A DNA stretch of 64,000 bases from Undaria pinnatifida (GCA_012845835.1 JABAKD010000023.1:18019027-18083026), one strand, 5' to 3'; positions 11,351-22,251 are shown, counted from the first letter of the stretch. Numbers and translations are program-made. The notes: generated from the sequence alone by a model not told the origin.

Positions 11351-11602
11351 TAATTAATGCCTCTTTTGTTGCAGAAAGATTCTGAAACCAAGCGTCCTCT
11401 CAAGAGTCTGTAGTCTGCCTTAATGCAATTCCTAATTATCCTTTCTATTATATGTAGACGTGCTTGCCGCGTACTCGATCAGCCCCCTCCCTGCCCTGTA
11501 GACTTACTTCTCGCGTACTTGCTTGCGCAACGCTAAATGTTCTAAGCAATGTGTTCTAAGTTCGATGTTCAATGTTCAATGTCATAAGTAAAAAAACGTA
11601 GC

Positions 11603-11875
11603 CTAGAAGACTACGAAAGGTCGAGTTGCTCGCCCCTGGCGAGGCCCTCGCGGGGGCGCTTTGCGGGAGCTGCGGGCGGCGTTCTTAATTTTTTCGGCGC
11701 TGTTTGCGGCAGCGCGCTCGTCGGCTTCGAGGGTAATATTCGCTACCATCTCCCGGCGACGCCTCAGCGCACACCCCACGTGCCAGGGCTTGATGGAGGA
11801 AGCCACCAGGTGGTTGCCGGCGGCGATCAGCGTGTCGTCCTCCTCGCGGAGGCAGTCGTAGCAGCGTTTTCCTAC
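11603..11875 (-). CDS. last exon of a host gene, LIM-like half zinc site
   Basis: On the minus strand an acceptor TTCTTACAG precedes VGKRCYDCLREEDDTL, and the exon ends at a stop at 11603-11605. The spacing CxxC, 23 residues, then WHVGC (HxxC) fits the first half of a LIM-type zinc finger; the second half is absent. The tail (SRKAPPRGPRQGRATRP) is basic. Third codon positions are strongly G/C, unlike the surrounding DNA. The exon opens in phase 0, matching the phase 0 end of the exon at 13324. I do not recognise the protein; LIM kinship is inference from spacing only. Confidence 0.6.
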   Translation of the reverse strand, partial: VGKRCYDCLREEDDTLIAAGNHLVASSIKPWHVGCALRRRREMVANITLEADERAAANSAEKIKNAARSSRKAPPRGPRQGRATRPFVVF

Positions 11876-12249
11876 CTGTAAGAACACATGGCAATAGAGG
11901 AGGAAGGCGGCCGAAGGCCATTATATAAATATGAAGTAGAACTCCTTGAAAAAGCAAACTGGACCGAACGGCACCGTGTGATTTGACATTTTTTTTGTTT
12001 TGTATGAAGCTATAATGCGTACGCGGCGTGTACGATGTAAACGTCAACAGTAGGCCAAAGTGTGAAAATCTAGGGCTGGGCACTGGCACAGTATGTACTG
12101 GCAGTAGTAACCTACTGATTGACCCGGCCAGTATATTCGCCAGTAGTTTTTTTCTCATGTACGTCCAAGAAAAACGCCATATAATAGTACGGAATCCCAC
12201 CGATGCGTTTCGGATGGAGAGAGAAGGAAGGACAGACAATGGATTGCAC

Positions 12250-12300
12250 TATTGCTGCATCTCAGAGCTCGTGGGACACTCGTTTTATGCACGGCGATAA
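12250..12300 (+). other. short Helitron helicase-derived fragment in an intron
   Basis: About 50 bp repeat the sense sequence of the Helitron helicase at about 8350-8400, including AGAGCTCGTGGGACACTCGT and TTATGCACGGCG. In the plus frame it still reads LRARGTLVLCTA as in the helicase. It lies in the intron between the two firm host exons, in the sense opposite to the gene. It may be a remnant of another Helitron copy. Confidence 0.6.
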
Positions 12301-12439
12301 AACGATCTGCTGGAATTATTTTGTTTGTACGCACCCAGACGCGGCGTGTACGATGTAAATTGATTTTTATAAAAATGAAATACGTCAGCTGTGAGAACAA
12401 AATTCAAAGTCGTAGATCTTACATCGAAATCCCAACTTA

Positions 12440-12520
12440 CCTATAAAAATAAAATACACCTCAGCTGTGAGATCGAAGATTTGTTGAACCTCATCTTTGC
12501 AAGCTGTGTGTGATACTACG
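12440..12520 (-). repeat. module T, copy in the host intron
   Basis: The plus strand here reads CAGCTGTGAG, then GTTGAACCTCATCTTTGCAAGCTGTG. This is the reverse complement pattern of the 80-bp tail of module a (ACGCAGCTTGCAAAGTTGAG ... ACTCACAGCTGACGT). It is a diverged copy. Just upstream, at 12426-12443, the intron donor region of 13308-13323 (CGAAATCCCAACTTACCT) is repeated. Confidence 0.5.
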
Positions 12521-12609
12521 ATCGCGCGTATTACGGGTTGTGTGTCCTCATTAAGGATATAGGTCGGCGACTCCCCTAGGAACTACAGTGTAGCTATCAA
12601 GGTGAACAG

Positions 12610-13000
12610 GGTGATGTTAGTCAGTCTGTGCGCGGAAACTATAAAGCCCGTTTTTGAGGGGGACAAAATCTGTTAGCTGTGAAAGGAAACGCATCAGTTT
12701 ACCAAGTGAATCTTGAAAGTGAAATAATTGGTGAGGGGAGGGCGGAGTTTTTAAGGACGTGGGGGCCTGGGTTTGATCAATAAAGAGCGGGGGCGGGGCG
12801 GGGGGGGGCTCAATCTGTGCGCGGAAACTAAAAATCCTTCAAGGGGATAAATCTGACGGTTTTGGGAAAAAAATGCACCAGTTTAACATGTACATGCTGT
12901 AAGTCGTACAACCAGTGAGGAGAGGGCGGAATGTTCGAGGGGGTTGCGGGGGGAGGGGGGGTTAGGCGAAAGGGTTTGATTTAAACAGCTTTAGGTCGCA
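12610..13000. repeat. G-rich intron sequence with a 185-bp tandem duplication
   Basis: TCTGTGCGCGGAAACTA occurs near 12627 and again near 12812. Each is followed by an AAATCTG segment, a GCA(T/C)CAGTTTA segment and a GAGGGCGGA segment. Long G runs (to 13100) accompany it. It lies in the large intron of the minus-strand host gene and shows no coding signal. Confidence 0.6.
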
Positions 13001-13323
13001 TAGATGTAGGGGTTTGCTGTACGCGTGGTGCTAGGTCTAGGCGATAGTGCGGGTGGTGGGGAAGGAGGGGGCGTTGAGGCGGGTGGGGGGGATGAATTGA
13101 AGCAGCGGCATGGGTGGCTGTAGAAAGATACTGAGGTGATATCAAGTGCGTGGAAGTGTTTATTACTCTGACAGATTTCGTTGTTAGTTGGCGCGTTTAA
13201 GCGAGAGGAAGCGGGAAAAAAGAAATAAAAAAAAAGGAGCGGGCGGGGGGACAGGGTTTTTAACCGTGGATGTCAGGTAAATAAGAGTGTTTGGGTAGAT
13301 CTTTCAGCGAAATCCCAACTTAC

Positions 13324-13442
13324 CTCAGATGGGGAGGGGTTTTTGGCGTTTACGGGCGTCTCGTCCTCTACCTTGGAGACACACTCGTCCTCGCGTAAGT
13401 GGAAGTTCGCGTAGAGAGGTTGACCGGTGTTTGAGAATTTAC
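13324..13442 (-). CDS. internal exon of the host gene
   Basis: On the minus strand, CATTTCTCAG precedes the exon and GAG/GTAAGT ends it, both strong splice consensus. The 119-nt exon takes one nucleotide from the previous exon, then reads KFSNTGQPLYANFHLREDE and continues to NPSPSE, ending in phase 0. It joins in phase to the exon at 11875 across an intron of 1448 bp. The peptide is hydrophilic with no domain I can name. The flanking splice sites are the main evidence. Confidence 0.6.
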
Positions 13443-13604
13443 CTGAGAAATGAAACACGTCCGAAACAAAGGAGCGAAAAAAATCGATTAACACGGAGAA
13501 ACCGCGTAGCACTGCTGTGTGGTGGCGTCTGGGACATTACAGGAGAAGGCTCGTACATTCGTGGGAGCGTCTGTTGCGAAGCATGCTCAGTCTACTGTAC
13601 TTAC

Positions 13605-13644
13605 CCGAACAATGACGTCGTCGGCAGGGCACGAGCTCCACCGT
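13605..13644 (-). CDS. possible upstream exon of the host gene
   Basis: A strong donor (TTCGG/GTAAGTAC) lies at 13605/13604 on the minus strand and a weaker acceptor (CCACCTAG) at 13645. The 40-nt exon would end with one extra base, which is exactly the phase the next exon (13442) needs. Its reading in that frame (TVELVPCRRRHCS) is not distinctive, so this exon is uncertain. The gene start was not found. Confidence 0.3.
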
Positions 13645-13789
13645 CTAGGTGGGCAAATTTGCAAATACATGTTTCATTGCAGGAGCACACAGATAGAAAC
13701 ATTGACGGAAATGTAAGGATCGTGTGTGTAATAATATTAATACGGAACGATCCTTAAGTTTACATTCGCATAAAAAAAGATGAAAAAAG

Positions 13790-16700
13790 GAAAATTAAAC
13801 AACCACAGCACACATGACAAAGCAGCACTGCTCTAGCTCAGGACACGCACGCACGCAAGCACATTGCATGACCCTACAGCAGGAAGAAGGTTTTTCGTGT
13901 ACTGAGGTGGGTTCGTGTAATGAGCTCACCCAGCAAAATTGAAAAATCGTACAGGCCCGTAACGGTCTTGTGATCCCTCGCCCAAGGCATATAAATAAAA
14001 AAGATGAAAAAAGATAAGACCAGCACAACGCACATGACAAAGCAGCACGGCTCTAGGTCGGGACACGCACGCACGCAAGCGCATTGCACGACTCTACAGC
14101 AGGAATCAAAAGGTCGTCCGTTTACTGAGGTGGGTAGTGGGGGTTGCGGTTTAAGATCGCCTGGAGTGTTTTGTGCTTCTTTTTGCGTCTGAGATACAAT
14201 AATACGCACAGTAGTACCGTGAATGATGCCCATTTTGCTTCACCTCTCTCTGTGCTCTGCTGGCTGCTACAGGGTGTAGATGTTGGAATAACCTTGGGAA
14301 AGATCAACACTTCGATTATGCACAACGGCAACAGCCTGTCCTTTCAGCGCTCTTGACCGCAGGCCCGGGCTCTCTAAAACCATTATATTCGGTTTGGTTA
14401 AAAAAAAAACTATCTTGAACCGATTCAGGAGAGTTACGTGTTTAAGATAGGTTTTCTCGGTATGGCACACCGTTATCTTAAACCGCAACCCCCACTGTAG
14501 GGGGTTTAACCCTGTGTTACTTGCAGCAGCGATGGAGGTCGTTCGTGTACCGAGGTCACTCGGCAAAATTGAGAATACATGAGAGGAGTATCAACACCGG
14601 TCGTGTACGTACAAATTTTGACAATGCATGATAAGTAATGTTATCTTATGGTAGATCTCGACTCACGAAACTTATAAAAAACGAGCGATTTATGTTGTAC
14701 GCAGCTTGCAAAGATGGGTATCGACCCTAAATCCGTCGAACGATCTTGAAAGACACCACACAGCCCACACAACACAGCAGACTCACCCTCGAGCTTTTTT
14801 TACCAAGTCGTGGTCCCCGCCACGAGAGGTTCGCAGCAAAAGTGGCAAGGCTTCGTCCAAGACAGGACTATTCGCGTCCACGCACAATGTTCAGGATACC
14901 GGGGGCAGCCGGGAAAGTCTGCCCTACCGGGGGTGTTCTCCAGGAGGAGAAGTTCGCGGGCACACCTTTAAATGATGAACAAACAAAATGAAAAAAAAAA
15001 TGGTCGTTCGGGTACTGCTGTGAAAAACTGAAACATGAAAATATTTAAACACACCTCAGCGCACACAACACGGCGCGCAGAGCACACAATACAGCAACCG
15101 TAGCCCACACAACACAGCAACATCGCTCCACCTCTGCCTAAGCGCAAAGCATCGCCCCACAGCAGCAGGGATGCATCCATCGCAACGCATTGCATTTTTA
15201 CACTAACGGCGATGCAGGTCGTTCGTGAACTGGACTCACGTGGTTGAGACATACAAATACGCACATGTGACGTCAATATAGGAAACGTTATTTTATTAAT
15301 ATTGAATGTTGAACGAAATGTTGACCGATCATTAAATTCAAAGCCAAATAATGAAAAAATGAAACATAAAAAATCATGAAAGAACCACCCGCACCATCCC
15401 CCCCCCCCCCCCCCCGCCTTCTTCGTCCACACACCACAGCAACATTACCCCACATCCCCACAGCCCTGCCTACGCGCATAGGCATGAACCTACAGCAGCA
15501 GGGATGAAGAAGGTGGTTGGTGTACTCAGCTAGGCCGGGTTGTGTCGTTGTTGTTTACAACAGCGATCCAGGTCGTTCGGGTACTGCGAAAAACTGAAAC
15601 ATGAAAATATTGAAACACACCTCAGCGCAAACAACACGGCACGCAGCGCACACAACACACCAACCGCAGCCCACACGACACAGCAACATCGCTCCAGCTC
15701 TGACTAAGCAATAGCACGCATACAATTACACACGATGTGACGTCAAAACAATACAGCAACCGCAGTCCACACAACACAGCAACAACGCTCCAGCTCTGCG
15801 CATAGCATGGCCCCACAGCAGCAGGGATGCATCCACCGCAACGCAAGTAAGCCCAGTGCATGCTTTACAGCAGCAGCGACGCAGGTCGTTCGTGAACTGG
15901 GCTCACGTGGTGAAGTTGAGACATACAATTACAAACCACGTGACTTGAATACGGGAAACGATATTGTACTAATATCAAATATTGAACGATCATTAAATTC
16001 CGGCCCAAAAGTAAACATGAAAAACGTGAAAGATATTGCATGCAGCACACAACACCGCAACATCACCCCACCTCCCCACAGCTCTGCCTAAGCGCGTAGG
16101 CATGAACCAACGGCAGCAGGGATGAAGAAGGTTCGTGTACTCAGCTAGGCCGGGTTGTGTCGTTGTGTTTACAGCAGCGATCCAGGTCGTTCGGGTACTA
16201 CTGTGAAAAACTGAAGCATGCTCGTGAAATTCGTGAGACATGAGTATTGACCTGAAATTCGTCAAACTCACGGCTGACGTCCTTGAAAATTAGTTATAAA
16301 ATACGCACATGTGACGTCAATATAGGACGTTATTGTATTAATATCGAATGTTGAACGAAATATTGAACGATCATCAAATTCAAATCCTAAGAATGAAGAA
16401 ATGAAACATGAAAAATCATGAAAGAACCACCCGCACCACCCCCGCCCCCCCCCGCCCCTTCTTCGTCCACACACCACAGCAACATAACCCCACATCCCCA
16501 CAGCTCTGCCTACGCGCATAGGCATGAACCTACAGCAGCAGGGATGAAGAAGGTGGTTGGTGTACTCAGCTAGGCCGGGTTGTGTCGTTGTGTTGTTTAC
16601 AACAGCGATCCAGGTCGTTCGGGTACTGCGAAAAACTGAAACATGAAAATATTGAAACACACCTCAGCGCAAACAACACGGCACGCAGCGCACACAACAC

Positions 16701-17290
16701 ACCAACCGCAGCCCACACGACACAGCAACATCTCTTCAGCTCTGACTAAGCACATAGCATGGCCGCACAGCAGCAGGGATGCATCCACCGCAACGCAAGC
16801 CCATTGCATGCTTTACACTACCGGCGATGCAGGTCGTTCGTGAACTGGGCCCACGTGGTGAAATTGAGACGCATACAATTACACACGACAGGGATGCATC
16901 CACCGCAACGCAAGCCCAGTGCATGCTTTATAGCAGCAGCGACGCAGGTCGTTCGTGAACTGGGCTCACGTGGTGAAGTTCAGACATAGAAATACGAACA
17001 ACGTAACTTGTATACGGGAAACGTTATTGTACTAATATCAAATATTGAACGATCATTAAATTCCGGCCCAAAAGTAAACATGAAAAACATGAAAGATGTT
17101 GCATGCAGCACACAACACAGCAACATCACCCCACCTCCCCACAGCTCTGCCTAAGCGCGTAGGCATGAACCCACGGCAGCAGGGATGAAGAAGGTTCGTG
17201 TACTCAGCTAGGCCGGGTTGTGTCGTTGTGTTGTTTACAGCAGCGATCCAGGTCGTTCGGGTACTACTGCGAAAAACTGAAGCATACTCG
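13790..17290. repeat. diverged higher-order tandem array R6
   Basis: Recurring landmarks show at least four units: CTCAGCTAGGCCGGGTTGTG near 15525, 16140, 16566 and 17204; GGTCGTTCGGGTACT near 15000, 15567, 16185, 16612 and 17250; and GTCGTTCGTGAACTGG near 15215, 15888, 16835 and 16953. Spacing is irregular (about 430-640 bp). Each unit is rich in CAGCA and CACACAACACAGCAAC. A 15400 block with C runs recurs at 16440. Minus-strand frames repeat with the DNA and do not look like a protein family. Confidence 0.7.
14137..14497. mobile_element. MITE, mariner-like ends
   Basis: Inverted ends of about 22 bp share GTGGGGGTTGCGGTTTAA. The right end reads, on the minus strand, TACAGTGGGGG, so TA plus CAGTGGGGG. 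The left end reads TAGTGGGGG, as if CA were lost. A TA flank on both sides fits Tc1/mariner insertion. The 361-bp body has no transposase. It sits inside the R6 array. Confidence 0.55.
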
Positions 17291-17594
17291 TGAAGAAAAT
17301 TGAAACGCACCGGGCCCCACACGACGCATGTTTCAAAGCTCTCACCGTGGGCAGTTCTCGCCAAGGGGGGTGCTGTTGGAAGGCGTCCCGGGCTCGTCGC
17401 TCATGGTCGGTGAAGCTCGTCTGGGTGCGTCGGTCGTGTCGAACTTGTCTCGGTATACTTGGCCTTGGGTTTTCGTTGTGAGTGAGCCTCATGCGCTGAC
17501 GGTACCGCTTGGATTTGAGAGAAGATGCATCATCAAGGAGAAAGCTATTCGCAGAAACCCGGGGTATGCTGGTATCCACTCCTGTACGTACGTA

Positions 17595-17871
17595 CGTACA
17601 AACTTGCGTGCGATAGGGGATAGGGGATGCAGAAACCCAATCCCCGGGGGGGATGTTGCGGAAACCCGGGGATTTGCCTCAAGTGTCCCCAAGGCCAAAA
17701 AAGTTTAAAAGGCTTGCCACGCGCGACACACTGCACGGATCGCGCCCAAACCTCCGGCAACGTGAGCCCGACGGTCGAATTGTGCCCAACCCACCCGACG
17801 TTTGGGACAAAGGTGCGAGCACGAAGAGATGTGCCCGAAGGAAAAAAAAAATCACAATTATACATATACAT
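17595..17871 (+). repeat. dispersed repeat R4, copy 2
   Basis: This matches 6140-6394 along its length with a few small insertions (for example in the GGGGGG run and near CAAGTGTCCCC). It runs directly into the microsatellite at 17872. If R4 is a retroposon, that tract would be its 3' tail. Confidence 0.65.
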
Positions 17872-18112
<241 letters not shown>

Positions 18113-18303
18113 GAGCCTCTTCGCTCGTTCTAGGCTCTTCCTTCTCTGCGGCTGCGTGTTCTTCGCCCTCTTCAAACCTGACGGCGTACCACCTCGTCGT
18201 GCTGCGGCGGAATCTCTGCGCACCATGCAGCGGAACGTCCCTACAGCAGAGCGGTATCTTGACGACTGGGGAGACCAAATACACATTCACAGGGCTCTCT
18301 GTG

Positions 18304-18900
18304 TAGTACATACATGTGTAGCGCAGCGCGGTACTCCTGTGTGTTTGCGTGTGTGGGATACGCGTACGTGTTCGAACCTGCCATACTACCTCACCGTCCT
18401 CCAGCGCTCCTGCGGTACAAATCCCTTCCATCACATGTGAATGCAGGTGTGTACACGGCACTGCTTATACGCTGCGCACTCAGCATGGTCACAGCAGTGT
18501 GTGTGGGTACAGCGGTGTGCACACAGCTCTCGCTGTGTGTAGCACATACATGTGTAGCGCAGCAGTACTCCTGTGTGTTTGCGTGTGTAGGATGCGCGTA
18601 CGTGTTCGAACCTGACATACTACCTCACCTTCCTCCAGCGTTCCTGCGGTACAAATGCCTTCCATCAACTGTGTATGCAGGTGTGTACAGCGGTGTGCAC
18701 ACAGCTCTCGCTGTCTGTGTGTGTAGTGCGTACATGACATGTGTAGCGCAGCAGTACTCCTGTGTGTTTGCGTGTGTAGGAAACGCGTACGTGTTCGAAC
18801 TTGACATACTACCTCACCTTCCTCCAGCGTTCCTGCGGCACAAATCCCTTCCATCACCTGTGTATGCATCATCTCCTATGTATGTAGACTATGCGTCTCC
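18304..18900 (+). repeat. three-copy tandem repeat with an open frame
   Basis: Units begin near 18315, 18551 and 18740 with TGTGTAGCGCAGC and contain CGTACGTGTTCGAAC, ACTACCTCACC and TTCCATCA. A plus frame from 18314 to 19048 (244 codons) runs through all three, giving YSCVFACVG and ILPHLPPAFLR three times. After allowing for a 2-nt difference in copy 1, the spacings are multiples of three. A minus frame is also open. I do not call a gene. Confidence 0.7.
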
Positions 18901-19102
18901 AGCTACGGCTGTGCGTCCTGTAACAAGTGTTTGTGTTTTTCAGCACGTTACATCCTATACCTGCGTACAACGTAACCCATGCGCATATTGTCATCACACC
19001 ATGCGTTCTTCCTCGCCAAATTCTGCTGTTCCCTGTACAGGAGACTAAGTACGAGCATCCTATCGGTGACATTCTCCGCCTCGAACCGAAAGTCGCCGAC
19101 TA

Positions 19103-19393
19103 AACATTCCGCCACTCCCGACGATCGCCAAGTGCCTTCTCGCGCAGTCAAGTGTGATGAAACATTCAGCCACTCCCGACGATCGCCAAGTGCCTTCTCG
19201 CGCAGTGAAGTGTGATTAAACATTCAGCCACTCCCGACGATCGCCAAGTGCCTTCTCGCGTAGTCCAGTGTGACAAAACATTCCGCCACTCCCGACGATC
19301 GCCAAGTGACTTCTCGCGCAGTCAAATGTGATAAAACATTCCGCCACTCCCGACGATCGCCAAGTGCCTTCTCGCGGAGCGAGCCACCAGTCA
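19103..19393. repeat. 58-bp minisatellite, five units
   Basis: CACTCCCGACGATCGCCAAG starts at 19113, 19171, 19229, 19287 and 19345, exactly 58 bp apart, each followed by a CTTCTCGCG segment and a GTGTGA(T/C) segment. The units differ by a few bases. There are no spacers of variable sequence, so it is not a CRISPR array. Confidence 0.95.
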
Positions 19394-19439
19394 AGTGTGA
19401 CGAAACACTTCTCCACTTAACACCAAAAAGCACTTGACT

Positions 19440-19629
19440 AAACATGTATTGTTACAAATATATATATCAATTTCTGTACGAGGATTTTGTTTTTTTTCGT
19501 CTGACAGTCTTATCTACTAGAAGACCACAAAGTCACATTGATATCTATTATTTCTTTTTGAAGATCATTTTTTTCCCCGATGACACCGGGATTGGAACCA
19601 ACGAGAAGACCATGAGGCTTATGGTACAT
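19440..19629 (-). repeat. tRNA-like array fragment (d-e)
   Basis: Partial module d (ATCTACTAGAAGACCACAAA near 19515) is followed by module e (GATGACACCGGGATTGGAAC near 19580), then the left flank ACAT of the TRIM at 19630. The same d-e-TRIM-R1 order occurs at 27440-28741. Confidence 0.7.
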
Positions 19630-20004
19630 TGTTGAGGTATTAGTGGGGTATTAGTCTGTTTGACTGCTTGCAAAAGGTTAACCAATAGCTTACCCAATCT
19701 AAGCCTTAAAACACTCTCCCCCCCTGAAACGGCGATAGCAGGTCGGCCGGATGTGCGGGCGGACCTGCCAATGTCGAAGCGGTTTCATTTCCTGTGGGTA
19801 TATCGGGGAGAGTAGTTTTCAAGTTCGACATGGGGAAAGTCTGAAAAAGTTTATTATGTGGATGGTGGGATTTGAACCCACGACCCCAAAAAACCATGGT
19901 CTGGCGACGACGCCATTTGTTATGGTATTAGTGGGGTATTAGTCTGTCTGAGCACTTGCAAAAGGTTAACCAATAATAGCTTACCCAAACTAAGCCTTAT
20001 AACA
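19630..20004 (-). mobile_element. TRIM-type miniature LTR element 1
   Basis: Direct terminal repeats of 84 bp (19630-19713) and 87 bp (19918-20004) start TGTT and end AACA. They flank an interior of about 200 bp with no gene. In the minus sense, a primer-binding-like TGGCGTCGTCGCCAG lies two bases inside the 5' repeat (19901-19915). A polypurine tract of G and A lies directly before the 3' repeat (about 19714-19725). The 4-bp flank ACAT is present on both sides (19626-19629 and 20005-20008). It looks structurally whole as a non-autonomous element. Family: terminal-repeat retrotransposon in miniature. The two repeats differ at several positions, so it is not recent. Confidence 0.8.
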
Positions 20005-20534
20005 ACATACCGGTACTACTACACCAGATTTGTACATACCATCAGGTACTACGCTGTTGGATCACAATGCACGCCCAGCTCAGATCAGTCCGTCTATATA
20101 TAGCCCAGCAGCGCAGCGTAGCGCCGTGCGGTGCCGTGCCGTGACCTTCGCTGCGGTGCTGTGTCGTGCTGCGCTGTGTTATTTCTTTCGAACATAAAGC
20201 AGTACCGGGTATACTACGTGTTGTGTACTACTTTTCTTCTTTTTTCTTTTTCTACGTATATTTGATCTTTCACGGCCCCCTGTTTTGTCCCCCATGCAAA
20301 GTACCCCCGTACTGCCGATCAGAACGTAACACCGGTAACAAAAGCACACAGCACAGCTGAGCACAACAGGACAATTTGCTCTGCACAAGCAGCTCCTGGC
20401 ATTATCAAATCGCTGTTCGCACCAAATCATGGGCCTCTTTTTTCTGCCCCCTTACATGTTTTTAGTTGCATTCTTCCTTGCCTTGCGTGAGCGTAGCGGG
20501 CGGCGTTAGCCGCTCGCGTAGCGGAGCCCTTGTA
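20005..20534 (+). repeat. repeat R1, copy b
   Basis: This copy runs from ACATACCGGTACTACTACAC to GGAGCCCTTGTA. Its first bases are split from the flank by the TRIM. A hairpin (GGGCGGCGTTAGCCGCTC) lies 15-35 bp before the end. After R1 the array resumes with module R2 (ATAGACTTGCTTATGAATG), so R1 sits between modules e and R2. Confidence 0.7.
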
Positions 20535-20540
20535 ATCACA

Positions 20541-21266
20541 TATAGACTTGCTTATGAATGTCTGTGCTGAAAGCGCTCGGTTGGTGCTTCCCTGGCATTT
20601 CCGAGGTCGGACGGTCCAGCTTATTTGTTGCGGAACGGTTCAGCTTTTCTTTGATTTCTTCCTCCACCTGATCTATTTTTGTTACAAATATATATTTTGA
20701 TTTTTTGGGGGGGAATCACTTTTTTTTTGCCGATTACACCCAGATTCGAACCACCGAAGAGCAAGATTGTAAGCGGACAGTCTATCTACGAGATCACAAC
20801 ACACGTAGATATCTATTTTATTTCAAATAAAATATATCGATTTTTTATTGGGATCACTTTTTTCCCGATGACACCCAGATTCGAACCACCGAAGATCAAG
20901 CTTATAAGCGGACAGTCTATCTACTAGTAGACCACAACAGCGTCACATTGATATCTATTTTATTTTTACAAATAAAATTGATGAGTAAAAACTAAGTATC
21001 TATTTTTCATGAGGATCATTTTTTTTTCCGATGACACCCGGATTCGAACCAGCTAAGGCGAGTATCTTAAACGGACAGAGTCTATGTACTAGACCACAAC
21101 AATGTCACAGCCGCAGCGGTATCTACCAGCACTATTTTTTTATGTGCAACTATTACTATTGCTATATATTAGCGAAACATAGATGTACCACGCAGCTTGC
21201 AAAGTTGAGTTTCAACCATTCAATCGGTCGTACTCACAACTGACGTTTTTCAATTTTTATATAAAA
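20541..21266 (-). repeat. tRNA-like array (R2-f-f-a)
   Basis: Module R2 (20541-20690, with GCTCGGTTGGTGCTTCC and TTGCGGAACGGTTCAGC) is followed by two f modules (B-box region near 20735 and 20880) and module a with tail T (to 21266). Every f and a module has TCTACTAGACC and GATTCGAACC read on plus, or close variants. The doubled f is a local variation on the usual order. Confidence 0.7.
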
Positions 21267-21412
21267 TACAAGGTTCCCCTCCGGGAAGTGCCTAACTAAG
21301 GGAGTGGCGCAAGAACGAAACTCAAGCATCCAACATCTGACCGTCTGTGGGCAAATATGATTTACCTGGTGGTAGTGAAAACTATGTTCTTGTCCGCAGC
21401 TCGAGATATCTT
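21267..21412 (-). mobile_element. non-autonomous Helitron-type 3' end, second copy
   Basis: On the minus strand it ends CCCGGAGGGGAACCTTGTA at 21267, as the coding Helitron does at 6395. About 130 bp of body match 4393-4528 (GTACCTGGTGGTAGTGAAAA and others, read on plus). It interrupts the junction between module a and module R2. Confidence 0.65.
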
Positions 21413-22245
21413 CGTGCTGAAAGCGCTCGGTTGGTGCATCCCTGGCATCTCCAAGGTCGGACGGTCCAGGTTACTTGCGGAACGGTCCAGCTTTTCTTTG
21501 ATTTCTTGCTCCACCTGATCTATTTTCGTTACAATATACGAAGTATATCGGTTTTATAATGGAGATCACCTTTTTCTTCCGATGACACCCAGCTTCGAAC
21601 CACTGAAGAGCAGGCTTATAAGCGGACAGTCTATCTACTAGACCACAACGTTTTTTTTACAAATAAAATTGATATATAAATACCAGGTATCGATTTTTCA
21701 TGAGGATATTTTTTTTTTCCGATGACACCCGGATTCGAACCAGCGAAGGCCAGGATTATAAATGGACTATCTATCTACTACACCACAATGCCACAGCAGC
21801 AGTGGTATCTACCAGTACGATTTTTTCATGTGCAACTACTACTGTATATTAGCGAAACATAGATGTACCACGCAGCTTGCAAAGTTGAGTTTCAACCATT
21901 CAATCGGTCGTACTCGCAGCGGACGTTTTTTAATTTTTATATAGACTTACTTACGAATATGTTTGTGCTGAAAGTGCTCGGTTGGTGCTTCCCTGGCATC
22001 TCCGAGGTCGGACGGTCCAGGCTAGTACTTGCGGAACGGTCCAGCTTTTCTTTGATTTCTTGCTCCACCTGTTACAAATTTCTCCACCTGATCTATTTTT
22101 GTTACAAATATATATATCGATTTTTCCATGGGGATCACTTTTTTTTTCCGATGACACCCAGATTCGAACCACCGAAGACCTAGCTTATAAGCGGACAGTC
22201 TATCTACTAGACCACAGCGTCGCATTGATATCTATTTTATTTGTA
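21413..22245 (-). repeat. tRNA-like array (R2-f-a-R2-f)
   Basis: Order: truncated R2 (21413-21540), f (B-box region near 21595), a (near 21735, tail T to 21945), full R2 (21945-22110), f (near 22160). In the second R2 the phrase CTCCACCTG is duplicated. The array ends at about 22245, where repeat R9 begins. Confidence 0.7.
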
Positions 22246-22251
22246 CAAGAA

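Noticed and set aside
19103-19393. CRISPR-like look of five regular units
   Set aside because: The whole 58-bp unit is repeated with no variable spacers, and the genome is eukaryotic. It is a minisatellite.
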